Of a DNA stretch of 64,000 nt, positions 24,933 through 32,715 are shown piece by piece. The DNA is from JAODBJ01 sp963782465. Its GTDB lineage: Bacteria > Actinomycetota > Acidimicrobiia > IMCC26256 > PALSA-610. The notes beneath the pieces were generated by a model, which worked only from the letters and a program-made list of their open reading frames with translations, ran no database searches and was not told where the DNA came from. The stretch spans positions 372,001 through 436,000 of the forward strand of contig CAWAJR010000002.1 of assembly GCA_963782465.1 (NCBI GenBank), read 5' to 3'. A program made the translations under genes and the position numbers. The number at the start of each line of letters is the position of its first letter. Position 1 is the first letter of the stretch.

Positions 24933-25459
24933 AGTTCACCCAGACCGCGATCTCGGGAGTGTGGCTGGTCGATCTCGAACCGCTCGTCGACGAGCGCGGC
25001 TTCTTCGCGCGCACCTTCTGCGCCGACGAGTTCTCCGCCCGCGGTCTCGACCCCACCGTCGCCCAGTGCAACGTCTCGGTCACGGCGACGGCCGGTACGG
25101 TGCGCGGCTTGCACTACCAGGTCGCGCCGGCCGAGGAGACGAAACTCGTGCGGGTCGTGCGGGGCGCGATCCACGATGTCGCGGTCGACCTGCGCGCGGG
25201 CTCACCGACCTACTGCGGCCATGTCGCGGTGGAGTTGAGCGCCGCCAACCGCCGCGCGCTCTACGTACCCACCGGGTTCGCCCACGGCTTCCAGACGCTC
25301 GTCGACGACACCGAGGTCGAGTACCAGATGGGCGCGCCCTACACGCCCGGAACCGACCGAGGGGTGCGCTACGACGACCCGGCGTTCGGGATCGTCTGGC
25401 CCCTCCCCGTCTCGACCATCTCCGACCGCGACCGCACCTGGCCCGACGTGCGTCGATAG
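24929..25459 (+). CDS. rfbC: dTDP-4-dehydrorhamnose 3,5-epimerase
   Basis: 176-residue cupin epimerase. Conserved segments: LVDERGFFARTFCADEF, QCNVSVTATAGTVRGLHYQ (catalytic His in RGLHYQ), KLVRVVRGAIHDVAVDLR, YVPTGFAHGFQTL (second active-site stretch) and a Tyr in VEYQMGAPYTP. It epimerises C3 and C5 of a dTDP-4-keto-6-deoxyhexose. rfbA, rfbB and rfbD partners are not in the window, so it may serve a non-rhamnose branched sugar together with the C-methyltransferase. The end of the gene lies inside the left arm of a 24-bp perfect inverted repeat. Confidence 0.9.
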   Translation: MKFTQTAISGVWLVDLEPLVDERGFFARTFCADEFSARGLDPTVAQCNVSVTATAGTVRGLHYQVAPAEETKLVRVVRGAIHDVAVDLRAGSPTYCGHVAVELSAANRRALYVPTGFAHGFQTLVDDTEVEYQMGAPYTPGTDRGVRYDDPAFGIVWPLPVSTISDRDRTWPDVRR

Positions 25460-25493
25460 CTATCGCTATGCGATAGCTATCGACGCACGTCGG
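25443..25493. repeat. 24-bp perfect inverted repeat between convergent genes
   Basis: Left arm 25443-25466, loop TAT, right arm 25470-25493, no mismatch. Each arm also contains the 12-bp palindrome CGATAGCTATCG (25454-25465 and 25471-25482). The left arm encodes the last residues and stop of rfbC; the right arm ends 4 bases from the stop of the opposing gene. It is probably a bidirectional terminator, though no T-run follows, and a protein-binding site is an alternative. Confidence 0.85.
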
Positions 25494-25497
25494 CCGG

Positions 25498-26343
25498 TCA
25501 GAGGGCGAGGATCTCGCTGATGGCGTAGACGATCGAGATGACCCCGAGCACGATGCCGACGGCGATACGCAACCGGCGTTCGCTGGCGGTGATCGCGAGG
25601 TGCGCGCCCAACCGAGCACCGGGGATCACGCCGATCGAGAGCGGGATCGCGAACCGCCACGCGATGTCACCGAGGAACGCGTGGGTGACGGTCCCGGGAA
25701 TCGCCAGGATGCCGACGACGGCGAGCGACGTTGCGATCGCCCGTTTCAACGGCAGCCGCACCCAGCCCGAAAAGGCCGGCACCATCAAGATGCCGCCGCC
25801 GACCCCGAGCAGCCCGGACAGGCCGCCGGCCGCGAAGCCGATCAGCCCGAAGCGCCACCAGTCGAGGCGGGGCTGCGCAACCTCGGCCTCGCCGACCGGG
25901 ACCGCGGCCGCGCCCACCGACGCCGGTGCGGGCGCCGGCGCGACACGCGGGAACGCGGTGCGGTACGCGGTGAACGCGACCAGGGCCGCGGTCGCGATCA
26001 TCAGCAGGTGGCCACCACCGGGAACCACTTTGGCCAGCAGTGAACCGCCGACCGAAGACGCGATGCCGAACGAGCCGGTCCAGCGAACGATGTCCCACTC
26101 CACGAGACCTTCGCGGTGGTAACGCAGGGTGCCCGTGACCGACGACGGGAAGATCGAAGGGAGCGTCGATCCCACGCTCTGGAGGGGCGTGGCTCCGAGC
26201 GAGCGGATCCCGGGCGTCGACACGACTGCACCGCCGATGCCGAACATCCCCGACAGGACGCCGGTGGCAACACCGACGAGGAGGCAGCCGGCCACCTGCA
26301 CCGGTTCCGACACGGTCGCGAGCACCATGACCGGTCCGGTCAC
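25498..26343 (-). CDS. TauE/SafE (DUF81) family membrane permease
   Basis: 281 residues from GTG 26343, which overlaps the upstream epimerase stop by GTGA and has GGGAG upstream. Two homologous halves each carry the family signature: GVLSGMFGIGGAVVSTPGI and GGLSGLLGVGGGILMVPAF. About eight membrane segments are visible (LLMIATAALVAFTAY, LAVVGILAIPGTVTHAF, IAVGIVLGVISIVYAI). The family exports sulfite, sulfoacetate or related organosulfur anions, although many members are untested. Coupling to a sugar epimerase in a locus with three sulfotransferases hints at a role in sulfur supply or sulfite disposal. Confidence 0.85.
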   Translation of the reverse strand: MTGPVMVLATVSEPVQVAGCLLVGVATGVLSGMFGIGGAVVSTPGIRSLGATPLQSVGSTLPSIFPSSVTGTLRYHREGLVEWDIVRWTGSFGIASSVGGSLLAKVVPGGGHLLMIATAALVAFTAYRTAFPRVAPAPAPASVGAAAVPVGEAEVAQPRLDWWRFGLIGFAAGGLSGLLGVGGGILMVPAFSGWVRLPLKRAIATSLAVVGILAIPGTVTHAFLGDIAWRFAIPLSIGVIPGARLGAHLAITASERRLRIAVGIVLGVISIVYAISEILAL

Positions 26344-27370
26344 GTCGGCGCTCCCGTCCAGAAGAAGTGATCGTCGATCTGGCCGGTGCGCAGCAGGTGC
26401 TGCAGCTGCGCGAGCCGCGTGTACGCGCGGTATTCGAAGGTGGTCGCCGGCATGTCGATACTGCGGAAGACGTCGTGGAGTTGCCGGGCCCCGCGCCCGC
26501 GTCCCACTCGCACGTGTAGCCGGGCAGCACGTCACGGATCTTTTCGAACGCGACGCGGTAGCTGCGGTTGTCGGCGCTGGGTTCGCCGAACGACACCTTG
26601 CAGTCGGTGAAGACAGACCCGACGATTTCCGCGACTTCGCGGACGCGGTAGTTCTGCTCGGTCGCGCCGACGTTCAGGATCTCGCCGTGCACACGCTCGC
26701 GCGGCGCCTCGAGCACCATCGCGATGGCTCGACCGATGTCGAGGGCGTGCACGAGCGGCCGCCACGGTGTGCCGTCGCTCGTCATGGCGATCTGCCCTGT
26801 CGTCCACGCCAGACCGGCGAGGTTGTTCAGCACGATGTCGAATCGCATGCGCGGCGATGCCCCGAACGCGGTCGCGTTGCGCAGGAATGTCGGGGAGAAG
26901 TCGTCGGAAGCGAGCGCCCCGACGTCGCGCTCGACCATTGCCTTGCATTCCGCGTACGCGGTTTGCGGGTCGACGGGCGCTTCCTCGTCGACGGTTCCGC
27001 CCGCCACTCCGTACACACTGCACGACGACGTGTAGACGAAGCGCGTGATCCCCCGCTGCTTCGCGAGCTGCGCGAGCCGGACCGAACCCTGATGGTTGAT
27101 CTCGTAGGTGATGGTCGGCGAGAGTTGCCCGACGGGGTCGTTCGAGAGTTCGGCCATGTGGACGATCGCGTCGACACCGTCGAGATCGGCCGCGTCGAGC
27201 AAGCGAATGTCTTTGTCGAGGGTGTACGCGCTGCGGTCGGTGCCGCGGTACAGCCAACCTTCCTTGTAGAACCCGGTGTCGACACCGACGACGTCGTGGC
27301 CGCGCGCGAGGAGCAGCGGCGCGAGGAGTGAACCGAGATAGCCCTCAGTGCCGGTGACGAGGACGCGCAC
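26340..27370 (-). pseudogene. NAD-dependent sugar epimerase/dehydratase, frameshifted
   Basis: Extended SDR beginning RVLVTGTEGYLGSLLAPLLL, with DAIVHMAELSNDPVGQ, FVYTSSCSVYGVAG, AYAECKAMVERDV (catalytic Tyr and Lys in YAECK), FLRNATAFGASPRMRFD and VHALDIGRAIAMVLE. After GYTCEWDAG, at about 26490, the frame is lost. The rest (RQLHDVFRSIDMPATTFEYR, LAQLQHLLRTGQIDDHFFW) resumes in a neighbouring frame and stops at 26340, overlapping the TauE start. A single base change restores about 343 residues. Its sequence resembles O-antigen NDP-sugar epimerases rather than GalE. It lies 6 bases from the deacetylase stop on its 5' side. Confidence 0.82.
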
Positions 27371-27376
27371 CGCCGG

Positions 27377-28147
27377 TCAGCCGAGCCACACGGCACGTCG
27401 TGCCGGGCCGTACTGCAGCAGCGTGCTCACGGTGACGCTGACAAGCGTCCGTTCGTCGAGCAGGTCGCACATGCGGTCGGCGAGTTCGGCGCGGTCGAAC
27501 GACGCCGGTTCCGGTTCGTCGAGCCGCACGACCCGCGGGTCGGCGGCGGCGAGCCCGTCGTGGAACAACACGATCGAGCCGGGGCCGATCTTGGCCGCGG
27601 CCCGGTCGACGTATTCGTCGACGGTGCCGGCGTAACAGTCGCGGGTATTCGTGTCCCACACGACGATGTCGAGCCCGAGAGCCCGGGCGAGCGCGAACGA
27701 GCGCCGGTTCTGCTCGCCGTAGGGCGGCCGGAAATGGTGCACGGGCGCCCCGAGGACCGCTTCGAGCCGGCGCTTCCCGCCGCGCACGACGGCGACGGCT
27801 TCGCGCAGGTTGCAGGCCCGCAGGTTCCGGTGCTCGCCGCCGTGGAGGGCGACTTCGTGGCCGGCCCGGTGGAGCGCCTGCACGATGTCGGGGTGGCGTT
27901 CCGCCTCGGACGCCAGGACGAAGAACGTGCCTCGCGCGCCCCGCGCCTCGAGCGCGGCGGCGATGGCCGGGGTTCGTTGCGGGTGCGGGCCGTCGTCGTA
28001 GGTGAAGGCCACGACGGGAGAGGCGGTGGTGACCGCGACGATCGACCCGACGAAGCGCCGGTCGCCGGCCGACCGGGCGCGGTGCATCGTGTTGCGCACG
28101 GCGGGCGGCGTGACGTCGCGCAGGCGGGTCCGCACGGTGCCTTGCAT
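27377..28147 (-). CDS. Polysaccharide deacetylase (NodB fold)
   Basis: 256 residues from ATG 28147. VVAFTYDDGPHPQRTPAIAA holds the catalytic Asp51 and metal Asp52; EVALHGGEHRNL resembles motif 2 although the first His of the H-x3-H pair is changed to a GGEH context; FRPPYGEQNRRS is motif 3; and IVVWDTNTRDCY and SIVLFHDG complete motifs 4 and 5. No clear signal peptide, but an uncleaved segment VGSIVAVTTASPVVAF is hydrophobic. It is the second deacetylase of the locus and probably removes N-acetyl groups from hexosamines. Codons continue open upstream through the tandem repeats, which is an artefact of repeat composition. Confidence 0.85.
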   Translation of the reverse strand: MQGTVRTRLRDVTPPAVRNTMHRARSAGDRRFVGSIVAVTTASPVVAFTYDDGPHPQRTPAIAAALEARGARGTFFVLASEAERHPDIVQALHRAGHEVALHGGEHRNLRACNLREAVAVVRGGKRRLEAVLGAPVHHFRPPYGEQNRRSFALARALGLDIVVWDTNTRDCYAGTVDEYVDRAAAKIGPGSIVLFHDGLAAADPRVVRLDEPEPASFDRAELADRMCDLLDERTLVSVTVSTLLQYGPARRAVWLG

Positions 28148-28271
28148 CCGGCCGAGGATACTGACGTTCGGTCGCGCTCTGCGCACGGTGAGGTCCCCAC
28201 CGCACCCCGTGGTGTACCGTCCGCGCCACCCGGACGGTGCGGAACACTCGATCAACGACGAGCCACAAGCG
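28148..28271. promoter_or_regulatory. Divergent intergenic stretch before the repeat array
   Basis: No gene. It carries the deacetylase promoter and possibly that of the dioxygenase. I see a short GGACGGT/ACCGTCC pair but no recognisable -35/-10 pair. With the tandem repeats to 28681 the gene-free stretch is 534 bases. Confidence 0.4.
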
Positions 28272-28681
28272 CCGTGGAGTGGTGCCCGAGCGGGGCCCGA
28301 GCGGCCCCGACCGTAGGGAGGAGAGCGGGAACACAAGCGAGGGCTCGCGAACCACACTGCCCGTGGAGCTGTGCCCGAGCGGGGCCCGAGCGGCCCCGAC
28401 CGTAGGGAGGAGAGCGGGAACACAAGCGAGGGCTCGCGAACCACACTGCCCGTGGAGCGGTGCCCGAGCGAGCGGCCCCGACCGTAGGGAGGAGAACGGG
28501 AACACAAGCGAGGGCTCGCGAACCACACTGCCCGTGGAGCTGTGCCCGAGCGGGGCCGAGCGGCCCCGACCGTAGGGAGGAGAACGGGAACACAAGCGAG
28601 GGCTCGCGAACCACACTGCCCGTGGAGCTGTGCCCGAGCGGGGCCCGAGCGGCCCCGACCGTAGGGAGGAGAGCGGAAAAC
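28272..28681 (+). repeat. Tandem array of five 82-89-bp repeats, each with a Shine-Dalgarno-like GGAGGAG
   Basis: Copies begin CCGTGGAG at 28272, 28361, 28450, 28532 and 28620 (periods 89, 89, 82, 88). The fifth is cut to 62 bases and runs directly into the dioxygenase ATG, serving as its ribosome-binding site (GGAGGAG, 10 bases from the ATG). Each unit has a CCCGAGCGG.GCCCGAGCGG direct repeat, GTAGGGAGGAGAGCGG, and a small GCGAGGGCTCGC hairpin. The third copy has lost 7 bases. Long apparent reading frames through it on both strands are repeat artefacts. No copies are seen elsewhere in the window. Confidence 0.95.
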
Positions 28682-29608
28682 ATGTCCGCGGTGTTCTTCG
28701 ATAGTCGTGTGGATGACGACACCCGCCGGGAGCGGATCTACCGCGGCGACATTTTCGTGTTCTCGCCGCGCCCGTCGACCACGGCGTTCGTGGATTTTGC
28801 CCGCGAACTGATCGAGGCGGCGTTCGCGCCCCTCGATCCGGTGGAGGCCCAGCACGAGCTGCCGGTGGAACGGTTCGTCGAGATCGTGGCGCCGTTGCAG
28901 CCTCGCTTCATCCATCATCCGGAGTCGAAGCGGTTGATCCAGGCGATCCTCGACGATTTGGGTTGCGACCTCGGGCAGACGTATTTCGATGTGCCGCGCC
29001 TGCGCGTCCAGGCCGACGGCGACTACCTGACGGCGGGGGTCGGGTACCGGTTGCACCCGCATCGTGACACTTGGTACGCGGCGCCGATGTCGCAGGTGAA
29101 TTGGTGGTCGGCGGTCTACCCGTTCGAGTCGGAGAGCGCGATGGCGTTCTTCCCCCGCTATTTCGACCGGGGTGTGGCGAACGGTTCGCACGACTTCGAT
29201 CTGTACGACTGGAACGCCCGGGGCCGGCGTGATGCGGCGAAGCAGGTCGGGAAGGATGTGCGCGTACAGCCGCATGCGGAGGAAGACGTCGATCTCGACG
29301 CGCAGTTCCGCATCGTGTGCGAGCCGGGAAGCACGATCTTGTTCTCGGGCGCGCAGTTCCATGCGACGGTACCGAACACGTCGGGACGGACGCGTTTCAG
29401 CGTCGATTTTCGAACGGTGCATCTCGCCGATGTGCTGGCGCAGAAGGGCGCGGTGAACGTCGATTCTCACGGCACGGGTACGACGTTGCGGGCGCACCTG
29501 CGCGCAACCGACCTCGAACCGTTACCCGAATCGGCGGCCCGCATCTACGACCCGAACCCGCCGGAAGACGCGATCCTCGTCTACAAGCCCGACGACGTCG
29601 CGAGCTGA
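28682..29608 (+). CDS. 2-oxoglutarate/Fe(II)-dependent oxygenase-like protein
   Basis: 308 residues. The jelly-roll metal site is visible: H127-x-D129 in YRLHPHRDTWYA and the distal His near 227 in SGAQFHATVPNTSG, followed by an Arg in RTRFSVDFR that would bind 2-oxoglutarate. Other features are FIHHPESKRLIQAILDDLG and NWWSAVYPFESESAMAFFPR. It resembles phytanoyl-CoA dioxygenase-like hydroxylases, some of which modify sugars or amino sugars in glycan and antibiotic loci. Its substrate is unknown. Translation begins right at the end of the tandem repeat array, so its expression may vary with that array. Confidence 0.8.
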   Translation: MSAVFFDSRVDDDTRRERIYRGDIFVFSPRPSTTAFVDFARELIEAAFAPLDPVEAQHELPVERFVEIVAPLQPRFIHHPESKRLIQAILDDLGCDLGQTYFDVPRLRVQADGDYLTAGVGYRLHPHRDTWYAAPMSQVNWWSAVYPFESESAMAFFPRYFDRGVANGSHDFDLYDWNARGRRDAAKQVGKDVRVQPHAEEDVDLDAQFRIVCEPGSTILFSGAQFHATVPNTSGRTRFSVDFRTVHLADVLAQKGAVNVDSHGTGTTLRAHLRATDLEPLPESAARIYDPNPPEDAILVYKPDDVAS

Positions 29609-29627
29609 TCGGCGAAGGCCCCGGCGT

Positions 29628-30572
29628 TCATTCGGCGCGCCTGGCGTCGTTCGCGACTTCGTACCCACAGGCGGCGAGCAGGTCGCCGGCCTGAGCCTCG
29701 AAGGCGGCCCGGTCTTCGGCCGTCATCTCGGTTCGCCACTTCGACACGACCTTCGGTGGTTCGCGGAGCCGTTGATGGATCTGCGGCTGGAAGTCGGGCG
29801 CGATCACCTCGTCGAACCGTTCGTAGTAACTGAGCATCGCCGGGTCGAACGGAAGATCGTAGAACGCGCAGATCGAGCGGAGCTCCGATTCGGGCGCGGC
29901 CGCCAGGTCTTCGTACCGCACTTCGAGATATCGCGCCGGGCCGAGCATGCGGCCGGCGGTTCGCCCGGCGTTCACGTGTTGCGACCAGTACCGGGCGGCA
30001 CCGGGGACGCGCTTTGGTCCCCATTCGTCGATGCCGGTCACCGAAAGTGCGACGTCGCGGCCGTCGCGCACGATGTGCACGAAACGCGCTTCGGGGAACA
30101 GGCGAGCGAGGAGCGGTAGTTGCAGCACGTAGTTCGGTGTCTTGTCGCCGTAGCGCGCTTTGCCGGCACGGTGGGCGTGCAGCGCGTATACGGCCCGGAT
30201 CGCATCGGCGAACGAGCTTGGCGCGGCCGCTTCGACGGCGCCACGCACTTCGGCTTCGGGGATGGCCCACTGCTGGAAGCGTGCGTGCGCGCAGAGATCG
30301 ACCACGAAGGCGTCGGCGTCGAAGCGTCGCCACCAGCGGCGCCGGAACTTCGGCGCGAGCTCGACGATGAAGTACGACTCGCCGGGGATCGCGAGCTGCG
30401 GGTTGGAGTCGAGCATCGCTCGCAGCAACGTCGTGCCGGAGCGCGGGCAGCCGACGACGAACGCGAAGCAGTCGACGCGCGGCGAGTTCAGGGGCCGACC
30501 CGCCGGTCGGTGCCGCCGACCGATGGCGCGGTGCCCCGCTGCCACACGTCGCTCTCGTTGGCAATGTCCCAC
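29628..30572 (-). CDS. Sulfotransferase family protein (1)
   Basis: PAPS-dependent sulfotransferase fold. The 5'-phosphosulfate loop is CFAFVVGCPRSGTTLLRAML and the 3'-phosphate site is VHIVRDGRDVALSV. RYGDKTPNYVLQLPLLARLF, ARYLEVRYEDLAAAPESEL and FYDLPFDPAML are further family blocks. The start is uncertain. The longest frame starts at GTG 30572, inside the wzt-like gene; a second GTG is at 30545; a CTG at 30491 overlaps the wzt stop and would put the P-loop at the usual distance from the N terminus. It transfers sulfate to a hydroxyl of a glycan or lipid. Convergent with the oxygenase gene. Confidence 0.85.
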   Translation of the reverse strand: MGHCQRERRVAAGHRAIGRRHRPAGRPLNSPRVDCFAFVVGCPRSGTTLLRAMLDSNPQLAIPGESYFIVELAPKFRRRWWRRFDADAFVVDLCAHARFQQWAIPEAEVRGAVEAAAPSSFADAIRAVYALHAHRAGKARYGDKTPNYVLQLPLLARLFPEARFVHIVRDGRDVALSVTGIDEWGPKRVPGAARYWSQHVNAGRTAGRMLGPARYLEVRYEDLAAAPESELRSICAFYDLPFDPAMLSYYERFDEVIAPDFQPQIHQRLREPPKVVSKWRTEMTAEDRAAFEAQAGDLLAACGYEVANDARRAE

Positions 30573-31741
30573 TCCACTTCGGTGTGCACCGGCGCCCGGA
30601 GCACGACCGCGGTCGGCGGGTCATCGAGCTCGGGGCCGAAGACGTCGAAATGGGTGAGGGGGTGCCACGGTGCGAGCTCGAGGGAGCCGCGGGAGTGGTC
30701 GACGGCCCCGAACCATACGTAGTAGCGACCTCGGGGCAGCGGAAGATGGGTGATCTTCAACCGCACTTCGGTGCCGGTGGCCGACAACTGCACGTGGTTA
30801 CGGAACACGAAGATCGGATCGGCGGTACCTTCGCTGATCCCGATGAAGACGCGCGCGTTCGTGTCGTATTGGGCGTCCAACTGGAACTGCAGTTCGAGCG
30901 GGTGCTGCGTCGTCGGCGTCGCCAGGTCGAAGGTCTCGAGGTTGAGGTTCGCAACGCGCACGAGACCACCGGAATCGTCGGCGACCTTGGCGGCCGCTTC
31001 GACCGAACCGCGGTAGGCCGACAAGATCTCCTTGACGGTGCCGTCGGCCATCGCGATGCCGTGGTGCAGCCACACCGCGCGCTGGCAGATCGATCCGACG
31101 GAGGCAAGGTCGTGCGAGACGTAGACGACGGTGGTGCCCTGGTCGATGACGGCGCGCATGCGGTCGAGGCATCGCTGCTGGAACTGTGCATCGCCGACCG
31201 CGAGCACTTCGTCGACGAGGAGGATCGCGGGTTCGAGGAACGCGGCCACCGAGAAGCCGAGCCGCATCTGCATACCGCTCGAATAGAACTTCACCTGCCG
31301 GTCGATCGCGAACTCGAGCTGCGCGAAGTCGACGATCGCGTCGAAGCGGGCCATCACCTCGGGCCGCTTCAAGCCGAGGAGGGTCCCGTAGAGGGCGATG
31401 TTCTCACGCCCGGTGAGGTCGGGTTGGATGCCGGCGCGCACCTCGATCAGCGCACCCATACGGCCGACCACGTCGAGCCGCTGCGCGGCGTACGGCTGCA
31501 TCACGCCGCAGATGATCTTCAGGAGCGTCGACTTACCGGAGCCGTTGTCGCCGACGAGGCCGACCGACTCGCCCGGTTCGGCCCGCAACGTGATGTCGCG
31601 CAACGCCCACTGCCAGTTGAGGGCCGGACCGCCGAACCGTTCGCGCAGCCGGTCCAACTCGGCCCGCGCCATGCTGGTGCGCAGGTCGGGGCGGAAGCGC
31701 TTCCAGATGCGCTCGGCGTGGATCGTTCCTTCAGGCGCCAT
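30488..31741 (-). CDS. Polysaccharide ABC exporter, ATPase (Wzt-like)
   Basis: 417 residues. The ATPase domain has FGGPALNWQWALRDITLRAE, Walker A GDNGSGKST near residue 67, a Q-loop region, the signature YSSGMQMRLGFSVA, Walker B AILLVDEVLAVGD and the switch VYVSHD. From about residue 265 it carries a beta-sandwich extension (LELQFQLDAQYDTNARVFIG, VFRNHVQLSATGTEVRL) like the carbohydrate-binding domain of Wzt, which recognises the end cap of the chain. It powers export by the permease at 16131-17042. It overlaps the GT2 gene upstream by 11 bases. Confidence 0.92.
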   Translation of the reverse strand: MAPEGTIHAERIWKRFRPDLRTSMARAELDRLRERFGGPALNWQWALRDITLRAEPGESVGLVGDNGSGKSTLLKIICGVMQPYAAQRLDVVGRMGALIEVRAGIQPDLTGRENIALYGTLLGLKRPEVMARFDAIVDFAQLEFAIDRQVKFYSSGMQMRLGFSVAAFLEPAILLVDEVLAVGDAQFQQRCLDRMRAVIDQGTTVVYVSHDLASVGSICQRAVWLHHGIAMADGTVKEILSAYRGSVEAAAKVADDSGGLVRVANLNLETFDLATPTTQHPLELQFQLDAQYDTNARVFIGISEGTADPIFVFRNHVQLSATGTEVRLKITHLPLPRGRYYVWFGAVDHSRGSLELAPWHPLTHFDVFGPELDDPPTAVVLRAPVHTEVEWDIANESDVWQRGTAPSVGGTDRRVGP

Positions 31742-32714
31742 TGCGGCTCGTGATGCTACCGGCCAGGTCCAGCGCCAGACGCACGGTCTCGCGTGACGCG
31801 AGCACGGTGGGCTCGATGCGGGCGGCGGCGGCCATCAACCCGCCGATCCTTGAAGGCGAGGGCCCGGTCTCGGCGCGGCGGCGCACGACGTCGGCGAGGT
31901 TGCGGCGCGCCCAGCGTCGCGACGCGCGCCGCAATGCGGGCACGTCGTCGAGTTCTGCGGCGTAGTCGGCCAGGTAGCGACGCTTCACGGCCTGCACGGC
32001 CCGGATCACTTCGAAGTCGGGCCGGTACCCGCCCTGCTCGCCGAGCACCATCGCCCCGGCCTGCACCGTGTCGGACGCCGCGTGCCTGCGCACCGCGGTG
32101 AGCGGCGTGTCGATGTAGCCGACGTCGCCCCGCCGGGCGATGCGCATGAACGCACCCAGATCGGAGGGGCGCCCGTCGGCGGGGTCCCATCGCTCACCGA
32201 GGATGCAGGTTCGGCGCATCACCGCGCTCGAGAAGTTGATGCGCGCGCCGGCACCGATACAGCGACGGATGAACAGGTCGCCGGGTTCGATCACGTCGGC
32301 CCGGGTGTGGGTCCAGGTCGCGTACTCCTTCACCACCCGGTCGTCCCCGTCGACGTAGACGAAGGCGGCGTGGGCGACGGCGATGGTGGGCCACGCGTCG
32401 AGCAGCGCGACCTTCCGTTCCAGGTTCTCGGGAAGCATGAGGTCGTCGTCTTGCAACATGGTCACGTAGGGCGCGTCGCCGAGATAGAGCGAACGGGTGA
32501 AGTTGGCGCTCGGCCCGATGTTCTGCTCGAGACGGGCGCTGCGGAAGCGTGGGTCGTCGATACCGGCGACGAACTCCGGGGTCCCGTCGGTCGAACCGTT
32601 GTCGGCGATGAAACACTCGAAGTCGGTGAGCGTCTGATCGGCGACGCTCGCGACGGCGCGGCGTAACAGTTCGACGCGGTTGAACGTGGGGATCACCACG
32701 GTGACTGCGACCAT
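31731..32714 (-). CDS. Glycosyltransferase family 2
   Basis: 327 residues. AVTVVIPTFNRVELLRRAVA, CFIADNGSTDGTPEFV and YVTMLQDDDLMLPENLERKV (DDD metal site) form the GT-A domain. Later segments include INFSSAVMRRTCILGERWDP and SDLGAFMRIARRGDVGYIDT. The C-terminal third is helical and basic. Its start precedes the wzt-like gene in the same transcript (11-base overlap), which ties the sugar transfer to the exported polymer. Donor and linkage are unknown. Confidence 0.9.
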   Translation of the reverse strand: MVAVTVVIPTFNRVELLRRAVASVADQTLTDFECFIADNGSTDGTPEFVAGIDDPRFRSARLEQNIGPSANFTRSLYLGDAPYVTMLQDDDLMLPENLERKVALLDAWPTIAVAHAAFVYVDGDDRVVKEYATWTHTRADVIEPGDLFIRRCIGAGARINFSSAVMRRTCILGERWDPADGRPSDLGAFMRIARRGDVGYIDTPLTAVRRHAASDTVQAGAMVLGEQGGYRPDFEVIRAVQAVKRRYLADYAAELDDVPALRRASRRWARRNLADVVRRRAETGPSPSRIGGLMAAAARIEPTVLASRETVRLALDLAGSITSRNGA

Positions 32715-32715
32715 G

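Noticed and set aside
25443..25493. Insertion-sequence or MITE end
   Set aside because: No transposase, no target-site duplication visible, and the arms are adjacent with a 3-base loop rather than bounding an element.
28272..28681. Possible CRISPR array
   Set aside because: Units of 82-89 bp are contiguous with no unique spacers, and no cas genes are present. They are plain tandem repeats.
27377..29497. A 706-codon open frame on the minus strand across the repeats
   Set aside because: It fuses the real deacetylase frame with translated repeats and the antisense of the oxygenase gene. The deacetylase has its own ATG at 28147.
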